From Roseiconus nitratireducens (lineage in GTDB: Bacteria; Planctomycetota; Planctomycetia; Pirellulales; Pirellulaceae): a stretch of 64,000 nucleotides of DNA. The position numbers and the translations under genes are program-made. Below, piece after piece: positions 1 through 8,372 of the stretch (position 1 is the stretch's first letter; each line of letters opens with the position of its first letter). The notes below the pieces were generated by a model, which saw nothing but the letters and a program-made list of their open reading frames with translations, ran no database searches and was not told where the DNA came from. The stretch covers positions 682,001-746,000 of the forward strand of contig NZ_VWOX01000001.1 in assembly GCF_008629675.1 (NCBI RefSeq), read 5' to 3'.

Positions 1-253
1 TCCGCCAGCCCGCCGTCGATCAGTTCTCGTGAGGCTTGATCGGGAATCCAAAGTCCGACTCCCAAACGCTGGGTGTCCAGTTTCTGGCGGACGGCCACCG
101 CGTAGCGGCTCAAATTGTTGCGAATCGCCGGCAGATCCGTTCCGGCGTGCACGTTGGTGCAATAGCCGATTTCGAAGGTGGTGGAGGGGGTCGAAGAAAC
201 CAAGGTAGCTGCAGGGGCTGGGGGGAAACGGTGACCGGGGCGTCTCCCTACCA
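1..253 (-). CDS. EboE-like TIM-barrel protein, 5' part only (cut by the left edge)
   Basis: Reading leftward from an ATG at 253-251 gives an open frame to base 1 that contains TFEIGYCTNVHAGTDL, then a segment with LGVGLWIPDQ. This resembles the N-terminus of EboE-type sugar-phosphate isomerase/epimerase (xylose-isomerase-like TIM-barrel) proteins, found in the eboABCDEF metabolite-traffic cluster. Only about 84 residues are visible and the gene continues out of the window. A TTG nearer the conserved GYCTN block is an alternative start. The frame lies antisense to the apparent N-terminal extension of the rightward M1 peptidase ORF, so the two genes are divergent with a short promoter region between about 254 and 347. 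The family call comes from recalled motif similarity, not an alignment. Confidence 0.55.
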
Positions 254-347
254 TACCGCACCGTCTGCCGGCCCCCAACCGCGACGCGGCCCGCCGGCGT
301 GCGGATCGGGCCGGGGCATTCGTCGGGTGTGCAATTTTGTCCGAGCC

Positions 348-2846
348 ATGTGCGGCTTCGGCTTTGGCAGACTAGAATTGCCAGCGTTTTCGTGTTTGAC
401 ACCCGCCGCCAAACCCCGCCTTGCCGTGATTTTGAATTGCACCCGTCCGCTGCTGGCGGCGATCTGCGTCTCGTTTTGTTCCTGCTGCTGGATGCCGCTG
501 GCGACCGCTCAATCGCCCGAAGCCCCCAACCGCAAGCACCAGGATCCGTCCGACAAGTTTGCCCAATTGGACCCCTGGTGGCCGACCCCCGGCGACCAAC
601 GCATCGCTTCGGGAGCGCCCGGTCCAGCCTATTGGCAGCAGCGAGCCGACTACGAGATCGACGTGACGCTGGACGATCAGACGCAGCGGATCATCGGGTC
701 GGCGCGGATCGACTACCACAACCAATCCCCCCACACGCTGTCCTACGTTTGGGTCCAGCTGGATCAGAACCGGTTTCGCAGCGATGCGGACGATGCCCTG
801 ACCGAGACGGCCCCCTCGCTGCAGCCCAGGATTTCGTTTTCGCACATGAAGTCGATTCTGGCCCGGCGTAGCTTTGACGGCGGTTACCGAATCAAATCCG
901 TCACCGACGCGCAGGGCAAGCCGCTGCCGCATAAGATCGCCGGCACCATGATGCGGATCGACTTGCCCGAGCCGTTGGCACCGGAGACGGGGACTCAGTT
1001 CGTCATCGACTACTCGTACAACATCGTCAACGGCAAAACGATTCGGGCGCGTTCCGGATACGAGTTCTTCGAAGAGGACAAGAATCACATCTATGAAATC
1101 GCCCAGTGGTTTCCGCGCGTTGCCTCCTACACCGATTTCGGCGGATGGCAGAACAAGCCGTTTTTGGGACGCGGCGAATTCACGCTGGAACTCGGCGACT
1201 ATCGCGTCCGCATCACGGCACCATCGGAGATGGTCGTCACCGCAACCGGGACGCTGACAAATTCCGAAGAGGTGCTGACGCCCCAGTGGCGTGAGCGTCT
1301 GGAGCGTGCGAAGACCGCGGACAAGCCCGTCTTCGTGGTCACGCCGGAAGAGGCGAAGGCCAACGAAAGTGTCCGGACCGAGACGACCAAGACGTGGACC
1401 TTCGACGCCAAGAACGTTCGTGACTTTGCGTTCGCGGCCAGCCGCAAATTCATCTGGGATGCGATGGGGACCGAAGTCGGATCCGACACCGTGATGGCGA
1501 TGTCCTTTTATCCCAACGAAGCCGAGCCACTGTGGAGCAAGTATTCGACCGAAGCGATCGCCCACACGTTGGATGTCTACGGACGGTATTCGTTCGAGTA
1601 TCCCTACGAAGTTGCCATCAGCGTGAACGGCCCGGTCTACGGGATGGAGTACCCGATGATTTGTTTCAACGGGCCGCGACCGGAAGATGATGGCACCTAC
1701 AGCAAAGCCACCAAATACGGGCTGATCTCCGTGGTCATCCACGAGGTCGGTCACAATTTTTTCCCGATGATCGTCAACAGCGACGAACGCCAGTGGACGT
1801 GGATGGACGAAGGCCTGAACACGTTCCTGCAGTACCTGGCCGAGCAGGAATGGGAGGAGGGGTATCCGTCGCGTCGCGGGGACCCCGAAAAAATCGTCGC
1901 CTACATGCGTGGCGGCAACCAGCGGCCGATCATGACGGGCAGTGAAGAGATCTTGCAGTTCGGTAACAACGCTTACGGAAAACCGGCAACCGCGCTGAAC
2001 ATCCTTCGTGAAACCATTTTGGGAAGAGAGCTGTTCGACTTCGCCTTCCGCGAATACGCCCGTCGTTGGAAGTTCAAACGACCGACTCCCAGCGATTTCT
2101 TTCGCACGATGGAGGATGCCTCCGCGATCGATTTGGACTGGTTCTGGCGGGGGTGGTTTTACGGAACCGAACACGTGGACATCGCGATTGATGACGTCGA
2201 ACTGTATCAAATCGATTCCGGTGATCCCGACGAGAAAGCGGAACGGGAGCGACAGGAGAAAGACCGCCGAGAACCGACGCTCAGCGAGACCCGCAACGAG
2301 GGGCTGAAGCGACGCATCGATTGGCAGCCGGGTTTGAAAGATTTTTACAACAGCCCCGAATACGACGAATTGAAAGTCGAGGAAGAAGATCGCAAATCCT
2401 TCCAAAAGTTTTTGGACGGATTGACCAGCGACGAACGGGCACTGCTCCGCCGCACCACGAACTTTTACGTGGTCGACTTTCGCAACGTCGGCGGTTTGGT
2501 GATGCCGATCGTGCTGCGAGTCCATTACGCCGACAGCACCAGCGAGATGATGCAGTTCCCGGCGCAAATCTGGCGGCACAACAGCAAGCAGGTCGGCAAG
2601 CTGATTGTGACCGACAAGGAAATCGTCCGCCTGGAGCTTGATCCCCGCCGGCAAACGGCGGACACCGACGAAAGCAACAATCACTGGCCGGAGAAGTTGG
2701 TCCCCAGCCGTTTCAAGCTGTTCAAGGACGAGAAGAAAAAGAACGCGATGCAGAAGGCGGCCCAAGACGAAAAGCAAGCCGACAAGGAAAACGGCGCCGA
2801 AGAAAAGAAGTCGGATGACGACGACAAGGTCGAACCGGTCGAGTGA
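348..2846 (+). CDS. Secreted M1-family metallopeptidase (gluzincin)
   Basis: Zinc aminopeptidase-type protein of about 832 residues from the ATG at 348; a GTG at 426 placed directly before the signal peptide is an alternative. The frame stays open back to 36, but that stretch is antisense to the EboE-like gene and lacks signal-peptide character. A hydrophobic leader ending in an ATAQ-type cleavage site precedes the mature protein. The M1 signature is complete: HEVGH at about residues 465-469, with the third zinc ligand Glu 19 residues after the second His (within WMDEGLN). The exopeptidase-type motif is GMEYP rather than the usual GAMEN. The C-terminus is rich in Lys, Asp and Glu. The stop overlaps the next start by four bases (ATGA), implying translational coupling. 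The substrate is unknown. Confidence 0.88.
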   Translation: MCGFGFGRLELPAFSCLTPAAKPRLAVILNCTRPLLAAICVSFCSCCWMPLATAQSPEAPNRKHQDPSDKFAQLDPWWPTPGDQRIASGAPGPAYWQQRADYEIDVTLDDQTQRIIGSARIDYHNQSPHTLSYVWVQLDQNRFRSDADDALTETAPSLQPRISFSHMKSILARRSFDGGYRIKSVTDAQGKPLPHKIAGTMMRIDLPEPLAPETGTQFVIDYSYNIVNGKTIRARSGYEFFEEDKNHIYEIAQWFPRVASYTDFGGWQNKPFLGRGEFTLELGDYRVRITAPSEMVVTATGTLTNSEEVLTPQWRERLERAKTADKPVFVVTPEEAKANESVRTETTKTWTFDAKNVRDFAFAASRKFIWDAMGTEVGSDTVMAMSFYPNEAEPLWSKYSTEAIAHTLDVYGRYSFEYPYEVAISVNGPVYGMEYPMICFNGPRPEDDGTYSKATKYGLISVVIHEVGHNFFPMIVNSDERQWTWMDEGLNTFLQYLAEQEWEEGYPSRRGDPEKIVAYMRGGNQRPIMTGSEEILQFGNNAYGKPATALNILRETILGRELFDFAFREYARRWKFKRPTPSDFFRTMEDASAIDLDWFWRGWFYGTEHVDIAIDDVELYQIDSGDPDEKAERERQEKDRREPTLSETRNEGLKRRIDWQPGLKDFYNSPEYDELKVEEEDRKSFQKFLDGLTSDERALLRRTTNFYVVDFRNVGGLVMPIVLRVHYADSTSEMMQFPAQIWRHNSKQVGKLIVTDKEIVRLELDPRRQTADTDESNNHWPEKLVPSRFKLFKDEKKKNAMQKAAQDEKQADKENGAEEKKSDDDDKVEPVE

Positions 2847-3391
2847 TGGGAGCGGCGATGATGGTTCACGGTTTCTCGACGGCGTCGACGGTGTGCACTT
2901 ACTTGGCCGCCCTGTTGTTGATGCATCCGGTGCACGAAACGGTGTGCGAGATGGAATGGGATCCGCAGCGCGGGCGAGTGGAGATCGCGCTGCGTCTGGA
3001 TCGTCTGGATGAGCAATGGATCGAGCACCGGTATCGCACCGCGGGTGCCGACAAGGAGACTGAGCAGGATTGGCACGTGCCGCTGCTGGAAAAACAGTTT
3101 CTGCTGGATCCGGTCAGCGAAGGCGATTCGAAGAAACAACTTTCCGGTCGGCCGTATCGTTGGATTGGTCGCAAGGAGGACGGAGCCCATGTCTGGTGGT
3201 TTTTCGAAACGGCAAAGCAGACCGATGAAGCTCCAAAATCAATTCAGACCCGGTTGCTCTTTGACCGGCACTCCGACTATACCCACCGAATTCAAATCCT
3301 GAACAAGCTGCCGGGCGGGGCCGCTCCCAAAGCCGTGGTCTTGACGGAGCAGCGTCCGAAGCAAGCATTGACGTTCCCCGTGGCTCCCTAG
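2843..3391 (+). CDS. DUF6702-like protein
   Basis: Small protein of 182 residues that follows the M1 peptidase with a four-base ATGA overlap. After a hydrophobic N-terminal segment it shows HPVHETVCEMEWD and then a predicted beta-strand run (RVEIALRLD). This matches the 'HP-x-H-x-S-x-T-E-hydrophobic' opening of DUF6702 proteins, which commonly accompany M1 aminopeptidases in Bacteroidetes and Planctomycetes. The leader suggests export or membrane association. No catalytic residues are apparent. Overlap with the peptidase gene suggests it acts with that enzyme, but no biochemical role can be assigned. The exact DUF number is recalled, not searched. Confidence 0.7.
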   Translation: MMGAAMMVHGFSTASTVCTYLAALLLMHPVHETVCEMEWDPQRGRVEIALRLDRLDEQWIEHRYRTAGADKETEQDWHVPLLEKQFLLDPVSEGDSKKQLSGRPYRWIGRKEDGAHVWWFFETAKQTDEAPKSIQTRLLFDRHSDYTHRIQILNKLPGGAAPKAVVLTEQRPKQALTFPVAP

Positions 3392-3400
3392 AGACAGCCG

Positions 3401-4690
3401 ATGGCCGTGTCCCAGCCGATGGCAGTGACCAACCTGACCGCCGAAGTTGTCTCGATTGGCGATGAAATGACCAGCGGTGCCAGGCTGGACACGAATGCCC
3501 AATGGCTCAGCCAGCGGCTCGGTGATCTGGGAATCGACGTCCAGTTCCACAGCACCGTGGGCGATACGCTGCAGCACAACATCGATGTGTTTCGCACCGC
3601 GGCCGAGCGAGTGGATTTTGTCGTGGCCACGGGCGGCCTGGGACCGACACGCGACGACTTGACGCGCCAGGCACTGGCGGCGGTCGTCGGCCAACCGCTG
3701 GAACTCCGCCAGTCCGCGCTCGATCACATCACGTCCCTGTTCTCCAAACGCAATCGCGAAATGCCCTCTCGTAATGAGGTGCAAGCGATGTTCCCCGTCG
3801 GCAGCCAGGAAATCTTCAATCCCCAGGGCACCGCGCCAGGTGTCGATGTCGCTTTTGACCGCCAAGGGAAACGCCCCAGTCGCGTGTTCGCGCTGCCCGG
3901 CGTCCCGGCCGAGATGAAGCGGATGTTTGACCAGACCGTCGCGCCGCGGATTCTGGAATCGGTCGGTCGTCGCAGCCACATCGAGCACCTGGTGATGAAG
4001 TTCTTCGGGATCGGTGAAAGCGACATGGAGCATCGGCTGGGGGAGATGATTTCCCGAGACCGGATTCCCCGAGTCGGCATCACGGTCAGTTCCGCCACCA
4101 TCTCCTTGCGAATCACGGCCATGGCGGATTCACCTGAGCAATGCCGGGAACTGATCCGAGGGACCCGTCAGGAAATCCTGGATCGGGTCGGCGAATTGCA
4201 CTTTGGCGACGGCGAGGATTTCGAGCAGTACCACGCGGTTCGACGCGAGTTGGATCGGCGCGGGCAAAGCCTGGTCAGTCTGGAACTGGGCAACGCGGCA
4301 AAACTTGCCGGCTGGTTTGCATCCCTGGGTAAGACGGCCACCTATCGTGGCGGATTTTGTTTTGCCGATCTGCCCGAGTTGGCGGCCGTGTTTGCTGTCG
4401 CGGTCCCGTCCGCAACGCAGACGCTGCTGGAGAAGACGGGAGCGGATTGGTTGCTGGTGGTCGACGCGTATCCCTCGTTGGAAGTTGAAGCCGAGGAACC
4501 TTTGCCGGCCGCCGAGGTCCGATTTGTGGTGGTGGGTCCCGACGGAAGAACGTTCAGCACCACCAGCCGGCTGGGAGGGCATCCGGCAATCGTGCACGCC
4601 CGCATCGGCAAGGCGGCTTTGGCCTGGTTCCGTACCGTCTTGGCACGCGAATCATCGACCGCCGACTCTGCCGCCGCCACGACACCATGA
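3401..4690 (+). CDS. cinA: CinA-like protein with a degenerate C-terminal amidase domain
   Basis: This 429-residue protein begins with the MoaB/MogA-like CinA domain: AEVVSIGDEMTSG, VATGGLGPTRDD, and FALPGVPAEM preceding the middle region. In characterised CinA proteins this domain is a pyrophosphatase acting on ADP-ribose or NAD-derived dinucleotides. The length matches full CinA, which adds a nicotinamide-mononucleotide deamidase (PncC) domain. Here the region from about residue 290 keeps the fold-like pattern, but the diagnostic ESCTGG motif is replaced by ELGNAA, so the catalytic Ser is not visible. ATGs at 3401 and 3419 are both plausible starts. The stop overlaps the next gene by four bases. 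It probably acts in cytoplasmic NAD(P) or ADP-ribose housekeeping through the N-domain only. Confidence 0.82.
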   Translation: MAVSQPMAVTNLTAEVVSIGDEMTSGARLDTNAQWLSQRLGDLGIDVQFHSTVGDTLQHNIDVFRTAAERVDFVVATGGLGPTRDDLTRQALAAVVGQPLELRQSALDHITSLFSKRNREMPSRNEVQAMFPVGSQEIFNPQGTAPGVDVAFDRQGKRPSRVFALPGVPAEMKRMFDQTVAPRILESVGRRSHIEHLVMKFFGIGESDMEHRLGEMISRDRIPRVGITVSSATISLRITAMADSPEQCRELIRGTRQEILDRVGELHFGDGEDFEQYHAVRRELDRRGQSLVSLELGNAAKLAGWFASLGKTATYRGGFCFADLPELAAVFAVAVPSATQTLLEKTGADWLLVVDAYPSLEVEAEEPLPAAEVRFVVVGPDGRTFSTTSRLGGHPAIVHARIGKAALAWFRTVLARESSTADSAAATTP

Positions 4691-5487
4691 AGGTGTTGTA
4701 CGAGGACAACCATCTGTTGGTCGTCGACAAGCCGGCCGGAATGGCCACGATGGGTGCTCGTCCCGGCAGTTCGTCGGTGCATGCCTGGGCCGCCGACTAC
4801 CTGAAGCGTCGGTACCACAAGCCCGGAAACGTGTTTGTCGGCGTGGTGCACCGTCTGGACGCAATGTCGACCGGCGTGCTGGTGCTGGCGCGGACCAGCA
4901 AGGCGGCGTCTCGATTGGGAATCCAGTTTGGCGGCCCGGGGAAAAGCAAGAAGGCCAGTGCCCCGGCGGCCAAGCTTTATCTGGCGTTGGTCGAAGGCGA
5001 TCTGCGACGCGATCCCGCCTGGTCGGACTCCGGGCGATTGGAAGATGCCGTTTTCAAAGACGACGCGGCGCACCGGATGCGCGTCGACCACGGAGAACAC
5101 CGTCGGGAATCCAAGCCGGCCCGACTGCGATACTGTGTGATTGACAGTCGCAACACAGTGACCTTGGTCGCCGTCCGGCTGCTGACCGGTCGCAAGCACC
5201 AGATCCGGTTGCAGTTCGCCGACCGTGGCCATCCGATTCTGGGCGATCGAAAGTACGGAGCACGGTCTGAATTCGCTCCGGGGGTTGCCTTGCACAGCTG
5301 GCAGCTTTTAATAACGCATCCGACCCAGGCGGTTCCGGTGCGGTTGCTCTCGCCGGTACCGGCTGATTGGCAACGCAGCTTTGGGGCGCTGCCGCCGGAG
5401 TCCACCATCCAGTCGCGGGTTCGTCACGAACTGGATTGGTCACCACCCGACGATGAATTGCCGGATCGATCGACCGTTGATGACTGA
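4687..5487 (+). CDS. RluA-family pseudouridine synthase
   Basis: Cytoplasmic enzyme of 266 residues that converts uridine to pseudouridine in rRNA or tRNA. The catalytic motif VVHRLDAMSTGVLV is present, with the nucleophilic Asp at about residue 58 (HRLD at 55-58). The downstream TGRKHQIRLQFA and GHPILGDRKYG blocks are standard for the RluA/RluC/RluD group. There is no N-terminal S4 domain, so it is the short RluA-like form and the target site cannot be predicted. The start codon overlaps the CinA stop (ATGA), and its 3' end overlaps the next gene by eight bases, so it sits in a tightly packed operon. Confidence 0.9.
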   Translation: MKVLYEDNHLLVVDKPAGMATMGARPGSSSVHAWAADYLKRRYHKPGNVFVGVVHRLDAMSTGVLVLARTSKAASRLGIQFGGPGKSKKASAPAAKLYLALVEGDLRRDPAWSDSGRLEDAVFKDDAAHRMRVDHGEHRRESKPARLRYCVIDSRNTVTLVAVRLLTGRKHQIRLQFADRGHPILGDRKYGARSEFAPGVALHSWQLLITHPTQAVPVRLLSPVPADWQRSFGALPPESTIQSRVRHELDWSPPDDELPDRSTVDD

Positions 5488-5965
5488 ACCGACGCCACGT
5501 TTCCTTCCACGTCGCATCGTTTCCGGCGGACAGACCGGTGTCGATCGTGCGGGCCTGGAGGCCGCCATCGCGGTGGGCATCGAACACGGGGGCTGGTGTC
5601 CCAAAGGCCGTCTGTCGGAAGACGGTTCAATTCCCAGCCGCTACGACCTGGTCGAAACGGATTCGGCGGACTACCCCGTTCGGACCGAACAGAACGTGAT
5701 CGACAGCGATGCGACGCTGATTCTGTACGAGAGCCGATTGAAGGGAGGCAGCTTGCTGACCCGCCGATTGGCATCGCGGTGGCAGAAACCGCTGTTGTGT
5801 TTGAAGCTGGAAGCGGCCCACCCCGCCGAACTTCGGGCGTGGATCGATCAGATGCGGCCGGCGACGTTGAACGTGGCGGGCCCCCGTGAGAGCACGTCGC
5901 CCGGCATCCAGCAGCGGTCACTGGAATTCTTGCTGCAGGCATTGGCCCCGCCAACGTCTCCATGA
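5480..5965 (+). CDS. Putative molybdenum-carrier-like (MoCo_carrier/LOG-fold) protein
   Basis: Starts at the ATG at 5480, inside the last codons of the pseudouridine synthase, giving about 161 residues. The opening RRIVSGGQTGVDRAGLEAA, followed by GGWCPKGRLSEDG and RTEQNVIDSDATLI, is typical of the 'putative molybdenum carrier' family (PF12694), a Rossmann-like fold related to lysine-decarboxylase-like/YpsA proteins. The family name derives from an algal molybdenum-cofactor carrier, but bacterial members are uncharacterised and no other molybdenum genes are nearby. A longer upstream frame (to 5381) exists but lies inside the previous gene and shows no family similarity. Confidence is high for the family and low for the function. 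Confidence 0.78.
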   Translation: MTEPTPRFLPRRIVSGGQTGVDRAGLEAAIAVGIEHGGWCPKGRLSEDGSIPSRYDLVETDSADYPVRTEQNVIDSDATLILYESRLKGGSLLTRRLASRWQKPLLCLKLEAAHPAELRAWIDQMRPATLNVAGPRESTSPGIQQRSLEFLLQALAPPTSP

Positions 5966-6034
5966 CGTGGGACTCATATGGCATGGGCCACACGGCCGGA
6001 GTCGCGTCTGTTGTGACAGCCGACCCGTTTCCCA

Positions 6035-6964
6035 CTACGGTTTGGCCTTGGCCATCTCGCTGGCGGGACGCAGCAGCGATCGGATCGGTGCGGCGAAGGC
6101 GTAATAGCAGAACGCGATCGGCAGCGCCAGCCAGTGCAACAGAAACACGCCGCCGACGGCAAACAGCGCCTGGCCGATCTGATGCGGGGATCGGCGACCT
6201 CGAATCCATTGGGACACCAGGTGTGGGTACTGAACGCGGGAAACCATCAGGTACGCCAACACCCCGGCCAGTGCCGGAATGAAGTAGTGCGAACCGACCA
6301 GCACCCGATCCGCCAGCCACTGAACGTTGGCCGGATACACCGGGTCGCTGGCGATGGCTTTCAGATCGGGCATGGCGATCGCCAGGGCCGCCAACGTGCC
6401 GGCCGCCGCGGGGCTGGGCAGCCCTTCGAACGTTTCGTGCGAATCTTCCTCGTCGGTTTCCACATTGAACCGGGCCAACCGGATCAACACACACAGCGTG
6501 AACAGCACGCCCACCGCCCACAGGAATCGTTGGGGCATCGCATCGCTGATTCGCCAGATGATGACTGCCGGAGCGGTTCCAAAGGTTACGGCGTCGCACA
6601 GGCTGTCCAATTCCGCTCCAAACTGCGTTTCTTGACCTGCCATCCGGGCCGCCGATCCGTCCAGGGCATCGAACAGCATGCCACCAAAAATCAGCATCCC
6701 CGACGTGAACAGTTTCTGCTCCAGCGGCCATCCCAATTCCGCACCGCTGACCGCTACCGCAATGGCGCCCAAACCACACATCCCGTTGCCGAGCGTCAGC
6801 ATGGTGGGCAACACGGCCAGCATCAGTTTTCGACGTCGCTTCCGCTTGTGATGACGACGTTCCCGACCCGACTGGGCAACGTTCCGACCTTCATCCTCGA
6901 TCGTCTCGCCGTCCTTCCAGGTGGGTTCTTCTTCGGAAAACAAGCGTCGTTTCAGTTCACTCAT
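6035..6964 (-). CDS. pssA: CDP-diacylglycerol--serine O-phosphatidyltransferase
   Basis: Membrane enzyme of 309 residues that makes phosphatidylserine from CDP-diacylglycerol and serine. The CDP-alcohol phosphotransferase signature D-G-x2-A-R-x8-G-x3-D-x3-D is complete in FDALDGSAARMAG followed by QFGAELDSLCD. The placement of 'TLGNGMCG' in the first membrane helix is characteristic of the PssA type rather than PgsA. The first ~45 residues are highly charged (acidic, then a basic cluster RRHHKRKRRRK) and cytosolic. Several hydrophobic segments follow the motif. The gene converges on the rightward operon ending at 5965 with a short gap. Confidence 0.9.
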   Translation of the reverse strand: MSELKRRLFSEEEPTWKDGETIEDEGRNVAQSGRERRHHKRKRRRKLMLAVLPTMLTLGNGMCGLGAIAVAVSGAELGWPLEQKLFTSGMLIFGGMLFDALDGSAARMAGQETQFGAELDSLCDAVTFGTAPAVIIWRISDAMPQRFLWAVGVLFTLCVLIRLARFNVETDEEDSHETFEGLPSPAAAGTLAALAIAMPDLKAIASDPVYPANVQWLADRVLVGSHYFIPALAGVLAYLMVSRVQYPHLVSQWIRGRRSPHQIGQALFAVGGVFLLHWLALPIAFCYYAFAAPIRSLLRPASEMAKAKP

Positions 6965-7185
6965 CAGAGGGTTCTATGGGGATCGATGAACAGCCGGGTC
7001 CGCCCATCCCACTGTAGCAGACGCCCGGCCGGCGGAAACTTGGCCGGCGGTCCACGCCGTGGCGAGCGTCGCGAGACATTCTCTTGCAAAACCTAGCTCG
7101 GACAAGGCATTGGTGCCCGTATCAGGTGCTTGGTGGTGCGGGAATCGGCGGAATTCTGCGAATGGTTGCTTACCGCTGCCCGGCG

Positions 7186-8214
7186 TCATGACGGGATGTC
7201 GACGTCGTCCCAGTCCGCGTGTTCGAAACAGGTCAGCCAATTCAAGGCGTGTTGCCGTTCCGTGATCACGCCCCCCTCCAAGCCCGCCGGAGGCGTTTGT
7301 TGCTTTTGGATCGCTTCGCGGGCCGCCCACAGCAGGCGGAAATTCAAATCCAACCCGTCCAGTATCTGGTCGGTCGGGCGAAGTTGGATGGACTCGATCA
7401 ATTCGCGTTCGCTTTGCGCGATCATCCGCCGTGCCGTTTCCGGGACGTCGCAGATGGCGTCCGGAAAGGGCAGGGTCGGTTGCAACTGGCAAGCCCATTG
7501 CAACGCCGCCAAGGCTTCGTAGCGCCAGCCGGCTGCGACGACGTCCTGGGAATCCGGTGACTCGCTTTGCAGGAACTGTTGCTCCCAGGGTGACAGCCCT
7601 TGAAAAGCCAGCGGTGATTTCTCTCGCAGCGCCTCGGTGGGAATCGGTTTGCCACTGGCCAGGGATTCGGCGCGGACCGCCACAATGAACAACGCGAGCA
7701 TCCGCCAGGCGACTTCATCGGGCGGACGCATTGTGACTTCCAACTCGCTGACGACCGGCGGCAATGTCTCCGGAGTATTGATCAGACGATTGCGTAGCTG
7801 CAGTTCCGATTGTGCTTTTCGCTGTCGGGCGTCGGGCAGGAATGGAATCTGCGCGTCCGGATCCGGGCCCTGCGAGTCGGGGTCGTAAAGCTTGGCACCG
7901 TTGGGGTCGCGGATGCTGCGGTCGGGCAAGAACAAGATCGCGTTGCTGTCCCAGGCCCAGGGGGCAATCGCTTCCAGATGCTCTCCGTCGACCTTGAATG
8001 CCACCAGCACGTTGGTTCGCTGGACGTGTCGGCACAGCGCGTACAGTGCCGGAGAAATCGATTCCCCCGCGGATTCAAACAAGTCCGTCACCAACTTGAT
8101 CAGGTGATCGGAAAACCCCGGCGTCGCATCGTCACGGATGAACACCGGTTCGTGGGGGAACTCGATCGGCGGCGGTTGCCGATGGGTGCAGTAGGCAAAG
8201 ATTTCAACAGGCAT
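7186..8214 (-). CDS. DUF4272-domain protein
   Basis: Soluble protein of 342 residues without signal peptide or membrane segments. Its second half carries the DUF4272 pattern: PPDEVAWRMLALFIVA, then a run of helices with RYEALAALQWAC, and the terminal block ERQHALNWLTCFEHADWDDV. DUF4272 proteins are widespread and functionally uncharacterised. The N-terminal third (about residues 1-120, with AIAPWAWDSNAILFLPD) is not recognised. It stands alone between pssA and pheT, reads in their direction, and is separated from pheT by a structured repeat. Confidence 0.75.
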   Translation of the reverse strand: MPVEIFAYCTHRQPPPIEFPHEPVFIRDDATPGFSDHLIKLVTDLFESAGESISPALYALCRHVQRTNVLVAFKVDGEHLEAIAPWAWDSNAILFLPDRSIRDPNGAKLYDPDSQGPDPDAQIPFLPDARQRKAQSELQLRNRLINTPETLPPVVSELEVTMRPPDEVAWRMLALFIVAVRAESLASGKPIPTEALREKSPLAFQGLSPWEQQFLQSESPDSQDVVAAGWRYEALAALQWACQLQPTLPFPDAICDVPETARRMIAQSERELIESIQLRPTDQILDGLDLNFRLLWAAREAIQKQQTPPAGLEGGVITERQHALNWLTCFEHADWDDVDIPS

Positions 8215-8233
8215 GACTTACCTACCAGATGAG

Positions 8234-8357
8234 GTCGCCTAAAGGCTCCACACCAGCGCGTCGTCCACCGCGCTGGTGTGGAGCCTTCAGGCGACTGGGA
8301 GTGTTGGTGTGGAGCCTTTAGGCGACTGGGAGTGTTGGTGTGGAGCCTTCAGGCGAC
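8234..8357. repeat. Long hairpin followed by 31-bp tandem repeats downstream of pheT
   Basis: Bases 8234-8260 and 8269-8295 form a 27-bp inverted repeat with one mismatch and an 8-base loop. The right arm then starts a tandem array: the unit beginning GTGTGGAGCCTTCAGGCGAC recurs at 8276, 8307 and 8338, a period of exactly 31 bases. The element fills the gap between the pheT stop (8373) and the start of the DUF4272 gene (8214). It could fold strongly in RNA and end or stabilise the pheT transcript; it lacks a U-run typical of intrinsic terminators. Confidence 0.85.
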
Positions 8358-8372
8358 CTCGCGCGTCGGTTT

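Noticed and set aside
36..347. N-terminal extension of the M1 peptidase from base 36
   Set aside because: It is antisense to the EboE-like N-terminus and has no signal-peptide or peptidase features; the signal peptide begins after base 348.
372..2777. 801-residue open frame on the minus strand
   Set aside because: It is the antisense shadow of the M1 peptidase gene, which has complete catalytic motifs. GC-rich codon bias keeps the opposite frame open.
5424..6779. 451-residue minus-strand frame
   Set aside because: Overlaps pssA in another frame and runs antisense to the MoCo-carrier-like gene; composition is shadow-like.
8276..8357. Possible CRISPR-like direct repeats
   Set aside because: The 31-base period is a pure tandem repeat with no unique spacers.
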